Assembly: GCF_004345365.1 (NCBI RefSeq)
Contig: NZ_SLVF01000001.1
Span: forward strand, 496,001 to 560,000
Direction: 5' to 3'
DNA from: Kribbella sp. VKM Ac-2568
GTDB taxonomy: Bacteria > Actinomycetota > Actinomycetes > Propionibacteriales > Kribbellaceae
DNA length: 64,000 bases
Below the pieces are notes generated by a model. It did not search any database, was not told where the DNA came from, and worked only from the letters and a program-made list of their open reading frames with translations. This document shows, piece by piece, positions 8,714 through 16,682 of the stretch (its first letter is position 1; the number at the start of each line of letters is the position of its first letter). Position numbers and translations under genes: made by a program.

Positions 8714-9694
8714 GTGACTGGTTTCCCGGGTGTCAGGCCGCGGCGGCTCCGGTCGTCCGCGGCAATGCGCAGGCTGGTCTCCGAGACCACGCTCGAGCCT
8801 CGTCAGTTGATCCTGCCGATGTTCATCCGGGAAGGCGCGCGCGAGCCGATCGCGATCAGCACCATGCCGGGCGTCTACCAGCACACCCGCGACACCGCCC
8901 GCAAGGCGATCGCCGAGGCCGCTCAGCTCGGACTCGGCGGCGTGATGCTCTTCGGGGTGCCTTCGTCCAAGGACGAGGTCGGCTCCGGGGCGGTGGACCC
9001 GGACGGAATCCTGAACGTGGCGATCCGGGACGCTGTCTCCGAGGTCGGCGATGACCTGCTGGTGATGTCGGACCTCTGCCTGGACGAGTTCACCTCGCAC
9101 GGGCACTGCGGCGTACTGGACTCTGCCGGCCGGGTGGACAACGACGCGACGCTGAAGATCTACGCGGAGATGGGTGTCGCCCAGGCCTCTGCCGGCGCGC
9201 ACGTCGTGGGCCCGTCGGGGATGATGGACGGCCAGGTCGGTGTGATCCGTACCGCGCTGGACGCGGCCGGGCATCTCGACACGGTGATCCTGGCCTACGC
9301 CGCGAAGTACGCGTCGGCCTTCTTCGGTCCGTTCCGCGAGGCCGTGGACTCGTCGCTGCAAGGCGACCGGAAGACCTACCAGCAGGACCCGGCCAACGCC
9401 CGCGAGGCTCTGCGTGAGGTCGATCTGGACGTGGCCGAGGGCGCCGACATCGTGATGGTGAAGCCGGCGCTGGCATACCTCGACATCATCCGCCAGGTCC
9501 GCGACCACGTGGACGTACCCGTTGCCGCGTACAACATCTCGGGTGAGTACGCGATGGTGGAAGCCGCTGCTGCGAACGGCTGGATCGATCGCGAGCGCGC
9601 GATCATGGAAACCCTCACCTCGATCCGCCGAGCCGGCGCCGACACCATCCTCACCTACTGGGCCGCCGAAGTCGCCCAACTCCTCCACCGCTGA
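8714..9694 (+). CDS. hemB: Delta-aminolevulinic acid dehydratase (porphobilinogen synthase)
   Basis: 326 residues from GTG 8714, four nt after the hemD stop, with AGGAAGAG about 11 nt upstream. It condenses two aminolevulinates to porphobilinogen. The active-site lysines lie in [16 protein letters not shown] and [13 protein letters not shown]. The metal-site segment reads [14 protein letters not shown]: one of the three zinc cysteines of the classical CxC...C set is replaced by Asp, so metal dependence is probably of the mixed or Mg-type found in many actinobacteria (inference). It is last gene of the left-hand haem operon; functionally it precedes HemC. Confidence 0.96.
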   Translation: MTGFPGVRPRRLRSSAAMRRLVSETTLEPRQLILPMFIREGAREPIAISTMPGVYQHTRDTARKAIAEAAQLGLGGVMLFGVPSSKDEVGSGAVDPDGILNVAIRDAVSEVGDDLLVMSDLCLDEFTSHGHCGVLDSAGRVDNDATLKIYAEMGVAQASAGAHVVGPSGMMDGQVGVIRTALDAAGHLDTVILAYAAKYASAFFGPFREAVDSSLQGDRKTYQQDPANAREALREVDLDVAEGADIVMVKPALAYLDIIRQVRDHVDVPVAAYNISGEYAMVEAAAANGWIDRERAIMETLTSIRRAGADTILTYWAAEVAQLLHR

Positions 9695-10147
9695 CCCAAA
9701 CGCGAGTACTGCGCCCGGTCGGCGCGCACCGCTGGACGCTGCCGCAAGTCGGGCGTGCGGACACCTACTGGGGACCGTGAACTCCAAATAGCCTGTCCGA
9801 GGTCCCCAGACACTGTCCGAGGACCCCAGTCCGCACCAACCGACCAGCCGCATCCGCTCCGCCGAGCTACGAAGGCTGCGGCTACTGGGAATGCCGCCCG
9901 CCCTGGTACGAAGTCCGCGCCATTCTCACCACCACCGCACGCCAACTTCCCCGCCGGGACGCCCGCCGCCGCCGGGCCCGACCCGACCGCCTGGACGAAC
10001 TCTGGTGAGGAGTTCCGTACCGAGGGACAGGTAGATGTGCCATCGCTCAACCGAGGTCAGGCTCGGCTGTGGTCGGGGAGGGGGTCGACGGGGCAGGGCG
10101 GCTGTGTTCCCACTGCCTGGACACGGCTCATCGGGTTGGATGGGGTC
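9695..10147. other. Intergenic region downstream of hemB
   Basis: This 453-nt stretch contains a pair of near-identical 17-bp repeats (9793-9829) and an inverted 9-mer copy at 9764-9772. No coding signal is convincing: the open frame through it reads as Pro/Ala-rich and lacks a ribosome site, so I place the next start at 10148. The haem operon terminator must lie here, but I see no strong hairpin. Confidence 0.4.
9793..9829. repeat. Tandem 17-bp direct repeat CTGTCCGAGG(T/A)CCCCAG
   Basis: Two copies (9793-9809 and 9813-9829) differ at one base and are spaced by ACA, giving a 20-bp period. The core GGTCCCCAG also appears inverted at 9764-9772 (CTGGGGACC). A 20-bp period places both copies on nearly the same helix face, as with tandem regulator sites, but function is unknown. 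Confidence 0.6.
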
Positions 10148-10702
10148 GTGGATGTCACCAAGGACGGGCGAAGCTGGCGGATTGGTACGGCCTACGACGT
10201 TGGGTGGATTGCTGGGCGGACGACGCCCGGCCTCTCGGTCAGTACTGCGATCCCGCCGGTCTTCGAGGCCTACGCCACCTTCTACCCGGCCGAAGGCGTC
10301 AGTATCGAAGCGCATGAGCGCGCCTTGGTCGACGAACTCGTCGAGCAGACTGCTGAGCAGCCTTGGTGGCTGGGGTATCTCGACACCGGCGCTCACGACA
10401 TCGTCTTTCCCCGCCTGCCGAAGGTGTCGCTGTACTTTGACTGGTCTTACCTGCTGGTCGAAGCCGGGCCTGAGCAGGCTCTCACCTGGCGCACCGGTCA
10501 CATGCGCGGCGATGGGTCTCTACCGGATCTGTTCTTTCCCGCGGATCACTCGTGGCTCGTATCCGCTCTGTGGGACGACACTTGGACCGACATCGGTGGG
10601 CCCGCCGCCCTGATCGAAGTACTGCGCCGCAATCCACTGGTCGGCGCCCGCCCGATCGGCCCGGACGAAGACGCCCTCCCACCGGGCCTGACCCGCGACT
10701 GA
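10148..10702 (+). CDS. Hypothetical protein
   Basis: 184 residues from GTG 10148, weakly supported by GGATGGGG just upstream. The frame is open further upstream, but that part is low-complexity Pro/Ala sequence. The protein starts DVTKDGRSWRIGTAYDVGWIAG, is rich in Trp and acidic residues, and has no signal peptide or membrane segment. I do not recognise a family with certainty. It is convergent with the MFS exporter gene, 24 nt away. Codon use is like its neighbours and supports a real gene. Confidence 0.6.
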   Translation: MDVTKDGRSWRIGTAYDVGWIAGRTTPGLSVSTAIPPVFEAYATFYPAEGVSIEAHERALVDELVEQTAEQPWWLGYLDTGAHDIVFPRLPKVSLYFDWSYLLVEAGPEQALTWRTGHMRGDGSLPDLFFPADHSWLVSALWDDTWTDIGGPAALIEVLRRNPLVGARPIGPDEDALPPGLTRD

Positions 10703-10726
10703 TTCAAAGCCTGGTCAGTCGCACCT

Positions 10727-11980
10727 TCACCTCCGGACGTCAGCCGGCTGATCAGACTTGGCGTCGTATCGGCGGAAGGTCTTGTTGGTACTGAGGGCGA
10801 GGACGCCGAGGACGCAGGCGGCGCCGCCGGTGATGATGCTGGTGACCGGGCCGAAGAGGCCGGCTACCGCGCCGGCGCGGACGTTGCCCAGGTTGGGGCC
10901 GCCCAGGCCGATGATGAAATCGAGGGAGTTGAGGCGGCCCCGGAGTTCGTCGGGGGTGTTGGTTTGCAGGATGGTGGCGCGGAAGACGGTGGTGACGATG
11001 TCGGCGGCGCCTGCGATGGCCAGGAAGGTGACGGCCAGCCAGAGGTTGTGGGTCAGGCCGACGCTGCCGATGCCGGCTCCCCAGACGGCGACCGAGATGA
11101 GCATCGCTCGGCCCTGGTGGCGGATGTGGCCGAGAGGGCCGGAGAGTACTGCGGCGATCAGGCCGCCTATGCCGATGCCGGCGAACAGGTAGCCGACGGT
11201 CTGGGGGCCACCGCCGAAATGAGTAGCGGCGAGGGCCGGGAAGAGGGCGGTCGGCATTGCGAGGACGGTCGCGTTGAGGTCGATCAGGAAGATCATCCCG
11301 ATCAGCTTGTGGTTCACCGCGTACTTGAGGCCCTCGACCACCGACCGCAGGCCGACGCCGGAGCCGCCGCCCTCGGGTGGCATCGGTGGCAGTCGCTGGA
11401 CGCTCACCATGACGGCTGCGAACGTCAACGCATCGATCCCGTACGCCGCTTCGAGGCCGACCGTGGCGACCAGTACTCCGGCCAGCACCGGCGCGGCGAT
11501 GATCGCGACCTGGAAGGACAACTGGCTCAACGCGGCAGCGGCCGGGAGTCGTTCGAGCGGGAGTATGCGCGGGATGAACGTCCGGCGTGAGGGGGTGTCG
11601 ACCGCGCTCAGCGCCGCGGCGGTTGCCGTGAGCAAGTAAAGCAGCCAGACCTGTCGCCACTCGAGCAACGCCTGCAGGGCGAACACGAACGACACCAGCA
11701 TCAGCCCGCTGCTGGTGAACAGCACCAGCCGCCGCCGGTCGACCGCGTCCGCGATCGAGCCGCCGAACAACCCGAGCAGCAGGGTCGGAACCAGGCTGGC
11801 GAGGCTGATCGCGCCGACCGCCACCGACGAGCCGGTGAGGTCGTACATCTGGATCGCGACCGCGACCATGGCCATCAGGCTGCCGATCGAGGACAGCGAC
11901 TGCCCGGCCCAGAGCCAGCGGAACTCCACCGACTCCCGCAGCGGCGTCACATCGGCGAACAACCTCCGGGCTCCAGGCAC
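10727..11980 (-). CDS. MFS transporter (EntS/MFS_3-like exporter)
   Basis: 417 residues from GTG 11980; TTG 11989 is the alternative. About 12 membrane helices are evident. The loop after helix 2 carries GGSIADAVDRRRLVL, the MFS motif A variant (G-x-x-x-D-x-x-R-R). The overall pattern (SVEFRWLWAGQSLSSIGS at the start) matches the MFS_3 group that includes the enterobactin exporter EntS, implying proton-driven export of a small molecule; the substrate is unknown. A -10-like GATAAT lies so close upstream that the mRNA may be leaderless at the GTG. It stands alone, divergent from nothing obvious and convergent with the hypothetical gene. Confidence 0.88.
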   Translation of the reverse strand: MPGARRLFADVTPLRESVEFRWLWAGQSLSSIGSLMAMVAVAIQMYDLTGSSVAVGAISLASLVPTLLLGLFGGSIADAVDRRRLVLFTSSGLMLVSFVFALQALLEWRQVWLLYLLTATAAALSAVDTPSRRTFIPRILPLERLPAAAALSQLSFQVAIIAAPVLAGVLVATVGLEAAYGIDALTFAAVMVSVQRLPPMPPEGGGSGVGLRSVVEGLKYAVNHKLIGMIFLIDLNATVLAMPTALFPALAATHFGGGPQTVGYLFAGIGIGGLIAAVLSGPLGHIRHQGRAMLISVAVWGAGIGSVGLTHNLWLAVTFLAIAGAADIVTTVFRATILQTNTPDELRGRLNSLDFIIGLGGPNLGNVRAGAVAGLFGPVTSIITGGAACVLGVLALSTNKTFRRYDAKSDQPADVRR

Positions 11981-11988
11981 AAGGGTCA

Positions 11989-11994
11989 ATTATC
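11989..11994 (-). promoter_or_regulatory. -10-like element for the MFS gene (possible leaderless start)
   Basis: GATAAT on the minus strand ends 8 nt before GTG 11980, which is the usual -10 to start-point spacing, so transcription could begin at the start codon itself. No good -35 hexamer is visible. Leaderless mRNAs are frequent in actinobacteria. Confidence 0.35.
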
Positions 11995-12067
11995 ATCCGT
12001 CGCCCGGCCGCCGACCACCCAATTACCCACCATCCACCCTCGACCAGCGGCGGGAACGGAGTACAGG

Positions 12068-12592
12068 TCAGCGGTGGATGGTGTAGTCGGATTGGATCAG
12101 GCCGGCGCCCAGGGTTCGGGTGGCGTTGTGGGTGAGGGAGATGTCGTGGTCCAGTTCGCCGAACAGCGGGATGCCCTGGCCGAGCAGGACCGGGACGACG
12201 GTGATGGTGAGCTCGTTCAGCAACCCGGCCCGCAGGAACGTCTGTACTACACGGCCGCCGTCCGCGTAGATCCGCTTGGCGCCTCGATCCTCCAGCGTCT
12301 GGACCAGTCCTTCGATGGTCCGGTGCACGATGATGCGCTCGTCGGCGTCCACCGGCAGGGTGCTGCTGAGGACCTCGACCTGCTTGCCCTCGTACGGCCA
12401 GAAGCCGAAGGTGAGCACCTTCTCGTAGGTGTTCCGGCCGAGCACGACGGTGTCGACCGCAGCCATGAACTCGTCGTACCCGGTGTCGCCGGCCTTCTCA
12501 CCCCGCTCGGTGAGCCAGTCGATCGACCCGTCCGGGCGCGCGATGAATCCGTCGAGGCTGGTCGCGATGAAAACCGCGGCATGGAAAGTCAC
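12068..12592 (-). CDS. Dihydrofolate-reductase-like (RibD C-terminal domain) protein
   Basis: 174 residues. Start set at GTG 12592 so that the protein begins TFHAAVFIATSLDGFIARPDGSIDWL, the usual opening strand of this family. VVLGRNTYEKVLTFGFWPYEG and KRIYADGGRVVQTFL are the NADPH-binding and substrate loops of the RibD-C/DHFR fold, and it ends with the paired strands LITVVPVLLGQGIPLF-like. Such proteins are cytoplasmic NADPH reductases of unknown physiological substrate and are rarely true folate enzymes. AAGGG lies just upstream of the start. No operon partner: the upstream side is the degraded ABC locus. Confidence 0.87.
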   Translation of the reverse strand: MTFHAAVFIATSLDGFIARPDGSIDWLTERGEKAGDTGYDEFMAAVDTVVLGRNTYEKVLTFGFWPYEGKQVEVLSSTLPVDADERIIVHRTIEGLVQTLEDRGAKRIYADGGRVVQTFLRAGLLNELTITVVPVLLGQGIPLFGELDHDISLTHNATRTLGAGLIQSDYTIHR

Positions 12593-12691
12593 CTTCCCTT
12601 TGTACAGCCTGCCACCGACACCACACACCAAGGGACCGGTACTCCGGTCGGCAGCGCTCCGTTCACGTGCTCCCGCCCCAGCCGCCCTGGC

Positions 12692-13230
12692 TCAGCCTTT
12701 CAGGCCTGTTTGGGCTAGGCCTTCGACGAACTGGCGTTGGGCGAGGACGAAGATGATCAGGACCGGGAGGGCGCTGAGGGTGGCGGCCGCGAGCTGGACG
12801 TTCCACATGGCGCCGCCGTACGCGTCGACGTACTGGGTGAGGGCCTGGGGAATGGTGAACTTGTCCTTGCTGGAGAGGAAAACGATCGGTTCCAGGTAGA
12901 GGTTCCAGCTGTGCAGGAAGGTGAAGATCGAGACGGCGCCGATCGCGGGGCGGGCCAGCGGGAGCGACACCTGCCAGAACAGCCCGAGCCGGCCGAGTCC
13001 GTCGACCCGCCCGGCCTCCTCGAGTTCCTTGGGCAGGGTGATGAAGAACTGCCGCATGATGAAGGTGGCCAGCACGCTGGGCGCGCCGAGCATCGGGATC
13101 AGGATCAGCGGCCAGTGGGTGTTCACCAGGCCGAGCGAGTCGAACATCCGGTAGAGCGGGATGATCGTCACCTCGTTCGGCACCAGCAGGCCGGCCAGCA
13201 CGATCACGAAGACCACCCCGGCGCCGCGTC
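12692..13230 (-). pseudogene. Truncated sugar ABC transporter permease (MalG-like), C-terminal part only
   Basis: About 175-180 residues covering the last three or four membrane helices. The EAA loop is intact (ELEEAGRVDGLGRLGLFW...LPLARP), and it ends FVEGLAQTGLKG as normal family members do. The first 100 or so residues, including the N-terminal helix and periplasmic start, are absent. Homology begins at about RGAGVVFVIVLAG, exactly where an out-of-frame binding-protein fragment ends (about 13230). A full MalG-like permease is about 280 residues (compare the intact one at 16672-17550). This is a deletion remnant and is unlikely to work. Confidence 0.8.
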
Positions 13231-13605
13231 AAGACGCCCAGCGGCGAGGTGGAGAACGGGTACGCGAACAGCTTGCCGTCCTGCTCCCAGGTCGCCGTTG
13301 CACTCGGCAACAGATCCGCGTCCTTGTCGATCTCATCCAGCGCGCCGGAGGAGACGAAGTCGGGCGCGGTGCTCTCCAGGATCCAGGCCAGGTCGGGCGC
13401 GTTGCCGCCGCCGATCTGGGTGGTCAGCGCGGTCGTGTAGGTGTCGAACAGGATCGACTCGAAGCTGATCTTCCCGACCTCCGGGTGGTCCTTCTTGTAG
13501 GCGGCGGCGATCTGGTCGAACAGCGCCGTGTGCTTGGCGTTAGCGCTCCAGATCGTCATCCGCAGGTCGACCCGGCCGGCCGCGCCGGCCTCGTCGCCGG
13601 AGCCG
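13231..13605 (-). pseudogene. Truncated extracellular sugar-binding protein, internal N-terminal fragment
   Basis: Reads GDEAGAAGRVDLRMTIWSANAKH, then KKDHPEVGKISFESI, GGNAPDLAWI and GKLFAYPFSTSPLGVL, all standard for the mature N-terminal third of sugar ABC binding proteins. The signal peptide/lipobox is missing at the high-coordinate end, and the remaining two-thirds are missing at the low end. Frame is lost at about 13230, where permease sequence begins. It is therefore a fragment bounded by two junctions, derived from the same operon type as the permease remnant. Confidence 0.75.
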
Positions 13606-13735
13606 CGCCCCGGGAGTCCTGACGATCGACCAGAACGGGGTCGCGCATGCGGTGACGCGCGGCAGCGCCGTCGTACGGGTGACCAGCCAGATCGACCCGA
13701 CCGCCACCGCGACGGTCGCGGTGACGGTCGGCTGA
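13606..13735 (+). pseudogene. Ig-like (Big_2-type) domain C-terminal remnant
   Basis: On the plus strand this stretch reads GVLTIDQNGVAHAVTRGS, then AVVRVTSQIDP and ATVAVTVG followed by TGA 13733-13735. This is the closing half of a bacterial Ig-like domain as found at the ends of secreted glycosidases and lyases. No start or upstream domain is present: sequence identity breaks near 13605, where the oppositely oriented binding-protein fragment begins. It ends two nt before the stop codon of the convergent Tat-exported gene. I read it as the tail of a gene lost by deletion. Confidence 0.6.
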
Positions 13736-13737
13736 GA

Positions 13738-15516
13738 TCAGGAGGTTCGCAGTTGAAGCGTGTACGGCGTCGGGGCCCTGCCGGTCAGGTAGACCCGGAG
13801 GCCGTCGGGGACCAGGCTGCCGTTGAGCTGGGTGTAGCGCTCGCCCGGGTCCATCGAGACCCGAGTGGTGCCGTTGCCTGGGCCGAACTCGATCCGGTCG
13901 GAGCCGACCGTGTAGGCGCCGGTGCCCTCGGCAAGTTGGTAGTTGCCGGTGCCCTCCAACGGCACAACGCCGGTCAGCGAGCCGCCGGGCCGGAAGCACA
14001 GCTCGATCGCGAACGGCACCTCGGACTGCTCCAGCTCGAAGGTCAGGTCGAAGCCGTCGCCGAGTTCCGTCACCGTGACGCTGGTGCGCAACGTGCGGTA
14101 CTGCTTCGGCCGGTGCGGGAAGTCCATCGAGGCGTAGAACCTGCCGTCGAGCGTGAGGGCGTAGGCACCGTCCTTGCGCCGGTACCGCTTCGGCAGCGGC
14201 AGGTGGTACGGCACCTTCACCTCGTCCGACAACCGGAAGCTCCGCGTCCCTGTACGCCGCAGACCGTCGCTGCGGAAGTGGCCCGTGCTGAAGAACTGCG
14301 GGGACAACCGCACGGAGTCCAGGATCGCGGCGCCCTTGCGGAGCTTGAAGAAGGTCGGGTTCGTCGACAGACCGGAGGCGATCACCGGGATGTCGTGGAA
14401 GTCCGTGCCGCCGAAGAGCGTAGCGGTCCGGTCACCACGCCGGATCCGGGCCAGCTCGTGGCCCTCGTAGGTCTGGACGAAGTCGGCCGGGACGGGCTTC
14501 GCCGTCGGCAGCTGAGCCGCCAGGTCGGGCCGCTCGAGTACCTCCGCGAGGAAGTCGCCGACCTCGCCGGTGGCCCGCCGTTCGATGTCCTTGGCAACGG
14601 TCGCGAACCGGCCGTCCCGGTCGTGCAAAGCCAGCTCGCGGAACTGGGTCAGGTACCACCAGACGTCGCGGATCCGGGTCTGGTCCTGCCGGCGGGAGGC
14701 GGTCGTGTCCACCTCGCCGTTCGGCTCCAGCAGGTACAGGGTGGCCTCGAGGTTGCGGCGGACGAAACCGACCAGCTCGGGCCGGTCCCGCAGCCACGCG
14801 ATCGTCAGCAGGCAGGGGTTGGTGACCTCGGAGGCGTAGGTGGCGCTCCGCTCGCTGTAGATGCCGTCGGGGCTCGCGTCGATGCCCTCGTCGAGCCAGT
14901 CGTCGATGCGCTCGGCGTACCGGCGGTCCGGGAACAGGTGGTGGGTGCGCGCCAGCGCGGCCGACACCTCCCAGCGGTGGTTGGGCGTGTGGACGCCGCC
15001 CGTGGCCAGCGCGGGACCTGCCTTGCGGAGGATCGTCTCGAGGATCGCCCGGTGCGGCTCGGTGGCGGCCTGGCCGTCAGCGTCGAGCAACGCCCACATC
15101 ATGCAGAGGTCCTGGATGGCGAACGCGCTGTCGGGCGGCGAGTGCAGGTTGCCGACGTCGTACAGGCCGTCCTCGTGCTGCAGCGCCGCCAGTCGGTCGC
15201 ACAAGGTCCGGAGCGGGTCGAGCAGAGCGTTGTCGTGGTGATAGCGGGAACGACCCCAGACATATCCCGAAATCAGCCGGCGGCCTTTCCGGGCAATGGT
15301 CCGGACGCTGTCGCCGGCGTTCTGGTAGCTGCTCAGGACGAGCGGGATCTGCGCCTCGTTGGCCTTGGTGAGGAATGCCAGGAACTCCTCGTCGACGGCT
15401 GCCGCTGCCGGAGTGCCGGCCGCCGGAGTACCGGCCGTGGCGCTCGCTTGGCCGGGTATCAGCACCCCAGCGGACAGGCCGGTCAGGGATCCGGCGAGGA
15501 ACGTTCGACGCTGCAT
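13738..15516 (-). CDS. Tat-exported heparinase II/III-like polysaccharide lyase candidate
   Basis: 592 residues from ATG 15516, with GGAGG 5 nt upstream. The N-terminus QRRTFLAGSLTGLSAGVLIPG is a Tat signal (RR-x-F-L), so it is folded before export. The N-terminal half is rich in amphipathic helices with PNHRWEVSAAL and ERSATYASEV, resembling the alpha/alpha toroid of heparinase II/III and related lyases; the C-terminal half (from about 340) is beta-rich. A GTPAAGTPAAAA linker follows the signal. It is divergent from a sugar ABC transporter operon, so it probably cuts a polymer whose fragments the transporter imports. The exact lyase family and substrate cannot be read by eye. Confidence 0.7.
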   Translation of the reverse strand: MQRRTFLAGSLTGLSAGVLIPGQASATAGTPAAGTPAAAAVDEEFLAFLTKANEAQIPLVLSSYQNAGDSVRTIARKGRRLISGYVWGRSRYHHDNALLDPLRTLCDRLAALQHEDGLYDVGNLHSPPDSAFAIQDLCMMWALLDADGQAATEPHRAILETILRKAGPALATGGVHTPNHRWEVSAALARTHHLFPDRRYAERIDDWLDEGIDASPDGIYSERSATYASEVTNPCLLTIAWLRDRPELVGFVRRNLEATLYLLEPNGEVDTTASRRQDQTRIRDVWWYLTQFRELALHDRDGRFATVAKDIERRATGEVGDFLAEVLERPDLAAQLPTAKPVPADFVQTYEGHELARIRRGDRTATLFGGTDFHDIPVIASGLSTNPTFFKLRKGAAILDSVRLSPQFFSTGHFRSDGLRRTGTRSFRLSDEVKVPYHLPLPKRYRRKDGAYALTLDGRFYASMDFPHRPKQYRTLRTSVTVTELGDGFDLTFELEQSEVPFAIELCFRPGGSLTGVVPLEGTGNYQLAEGTGAYTVGSDRIEFGPGNGTTRVSMDPGERYTQLNGSLVPDGLRVYLTGRAPTPYTLQLRTS

Positions 15517-15642
15517 GGAAGCCTCCGCAGGGACGGGAAAGCGATTGCCAAATGCCCAGAACTGTTGCTGCGCCACTTTGTCCTGTCAAGACTTCGCAGG
15601 TGTCCGGAATCGGTCACCGGATGTGTCGGCGAGACCTTGTCT

Positions 15643-15689
15643 GAACCGGTTCGCTGAACTAGTTTATCCGACCTGGGTAAACGCTTTCC
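15643..15689. promoter_or_regulatory. Cluster of LacI-type operator-like palindromes in a divergent promoter region
   Basis: Three palindromic words lie between the lyase-like gene and the ABC operon: GAACCGGTTC (15643-15652), AACTAGTT (15657-15664) and GGTAAACGCTTTCC (15676-15689). The last has the central CG and A/T-flanked shape of LacI/GalR-family sites, often found upstream of actinobacterial sugar transporters. No LacI gene is in the window, so the regulator would act in trans. Confidence 0.5.
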
Positions 15690-15722
15690 GTTGGCAGTTG
15701 AGGCTTTCTGGAGGAAAGAAAT

Positions 15723-16682
15723 ATGAGCGCGCTGAGTGAGTTGGGCACGCTCGGACGGAAGAAGCCGCCCGGGCAGAAACCAGTCCGGGGCGGTGGGGCG
15801 GGGAAGGTCTACAAGAAAGACAACCTGGCGGCGTACCTGTTTCTCACGCCGTGGCTGCTCGGGCTGTTCCTGATCACCGTCGGGCCGATGGCCGCGTCGC
15901 TCTACCTGGCGTTCACGGATTACAACCTGATCCAGGCGCCGGAGTGGATCGGGCTGGAGAACTTCACCCGGATGCTGTCCGACGAGCGGCTGCACAATTC
16001 GCTGCAGGTGACCTTCACGTATGTGTTCGTGTCCGTGCCGCTGCAACTCGCGGTGGCTCTGCTGCTGGCGGTAGTGCTGGACCGCGGTGTCCGTGGAATG
16101 GCGTTCTACCGCTCGGTCTTCTACCTTCCGTCACTGCTCGGCTCGAGCGTCGCGGTCGCGATCCTGTGGAAGCAGGTGTTCGGCACCGAGGGTCTGCTGA
16201 ACCAGGTGCTCGCGCCGTTCGGCTTCGACGGCCGGGGCTGGATCTCCGACCCGAGCACCGCGCTCGGAACCCTGGTGGTGCTGAACGTCTGGACCTTCGG
16301 CGCCCCGATGGTGATCTTCCTGGCCGGCCTGCGCCAGATCCCGTCGATGTACTACGAGGCGGCGTCGGTGGACGGCGCCGGACCGATGCGCCGGTTCGCG
16401 AGCATCACCCTGCCGCTGCTCACCCCGATCATCTTCTTCAACCTGGTGCTGCAGATCATTCACGCGTTCCAGTCGTTCACCCAGGCCTTCGTCGTCTCCG
16501 GCGGCACCGGCGGGCCGTCCGACTCGACGATGTTCTTCACGCTCTACCTCTACGACCGTGGCTTCGGCAATTTCGACATGGGCTACGCGTCCGCGATGGC
16601 GTGGTTCCTGCTCGTGATCATCGGAGCCTTCACCGCGGCGAACTTCATCGCCTCGAAGTACTGGGTGTTCTATGACGACTGA
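15723..16682 (+). CDS. Sugar ABC transporter permease, MalF-like
   Basis: 319 residues. GGAGGAAAG stands about 8 nt before ATG 15723. A 35-residue cytoplasmic N-terminus precedes six membrane helices; the first is AAYLFLTPWLLGLFLITVGP. The EAA loop that contacts the ATPase reads YYEAASVDGAGPMRRFASITLPLLTP. It is partner to the next permease, overlapping it by 11 nt, and to the binding protein downstream. No ATPase gene is in the operon; in actinobacteria a shared MsiK-type ATPase elsewhere usually serves such importers (established for Streptomyces, inferred here). Confidence 0.93.
   Translation: MSALSELGTLGRKKPPGQKPVRGGGAGKVYKKDNLAAYLFLTPWLLGLFLITVGPMAASLYLAFTDYNLIQAPEWIGLENFTRMLSDERLHNSLQVTFTYVFVSVPLQLAVALLLAVVLDRGVRGMAFYRSVFYLPSLLGSSVAVAILWKQVFGTEGLLNQVLAPFGFDGRGWISDPSTALGTLVVLNVWTFGAPMVIFLAGLRQIPSMYYEAASVDGAGPMRRFASITLPLLTPIIFFNLVLQIIHAFQSFTQAFVVSGGTGGPSDSTMFFTLYLYDRGFGNFDMGYASAMAWFLLVIIGAFTAANFIASKYWVFYDD

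Noticed and set aside
9755..10147. N-terminal extension of the hypothetical gene at 10148
   Set aside because: Translation is Pro/Ala-rich and crosses the 17-bp repeats; no ribosome site; conserved-looking protein starts only near 10148.
13528..15657. Plus-strand frame of about 700 codons opposite the lyase-like gene
   Set aside because: Composition is Arg/Val/Gly/Asp shadow sequence, with no domain; the minus strand has a Tat signal and a good ribosome site.
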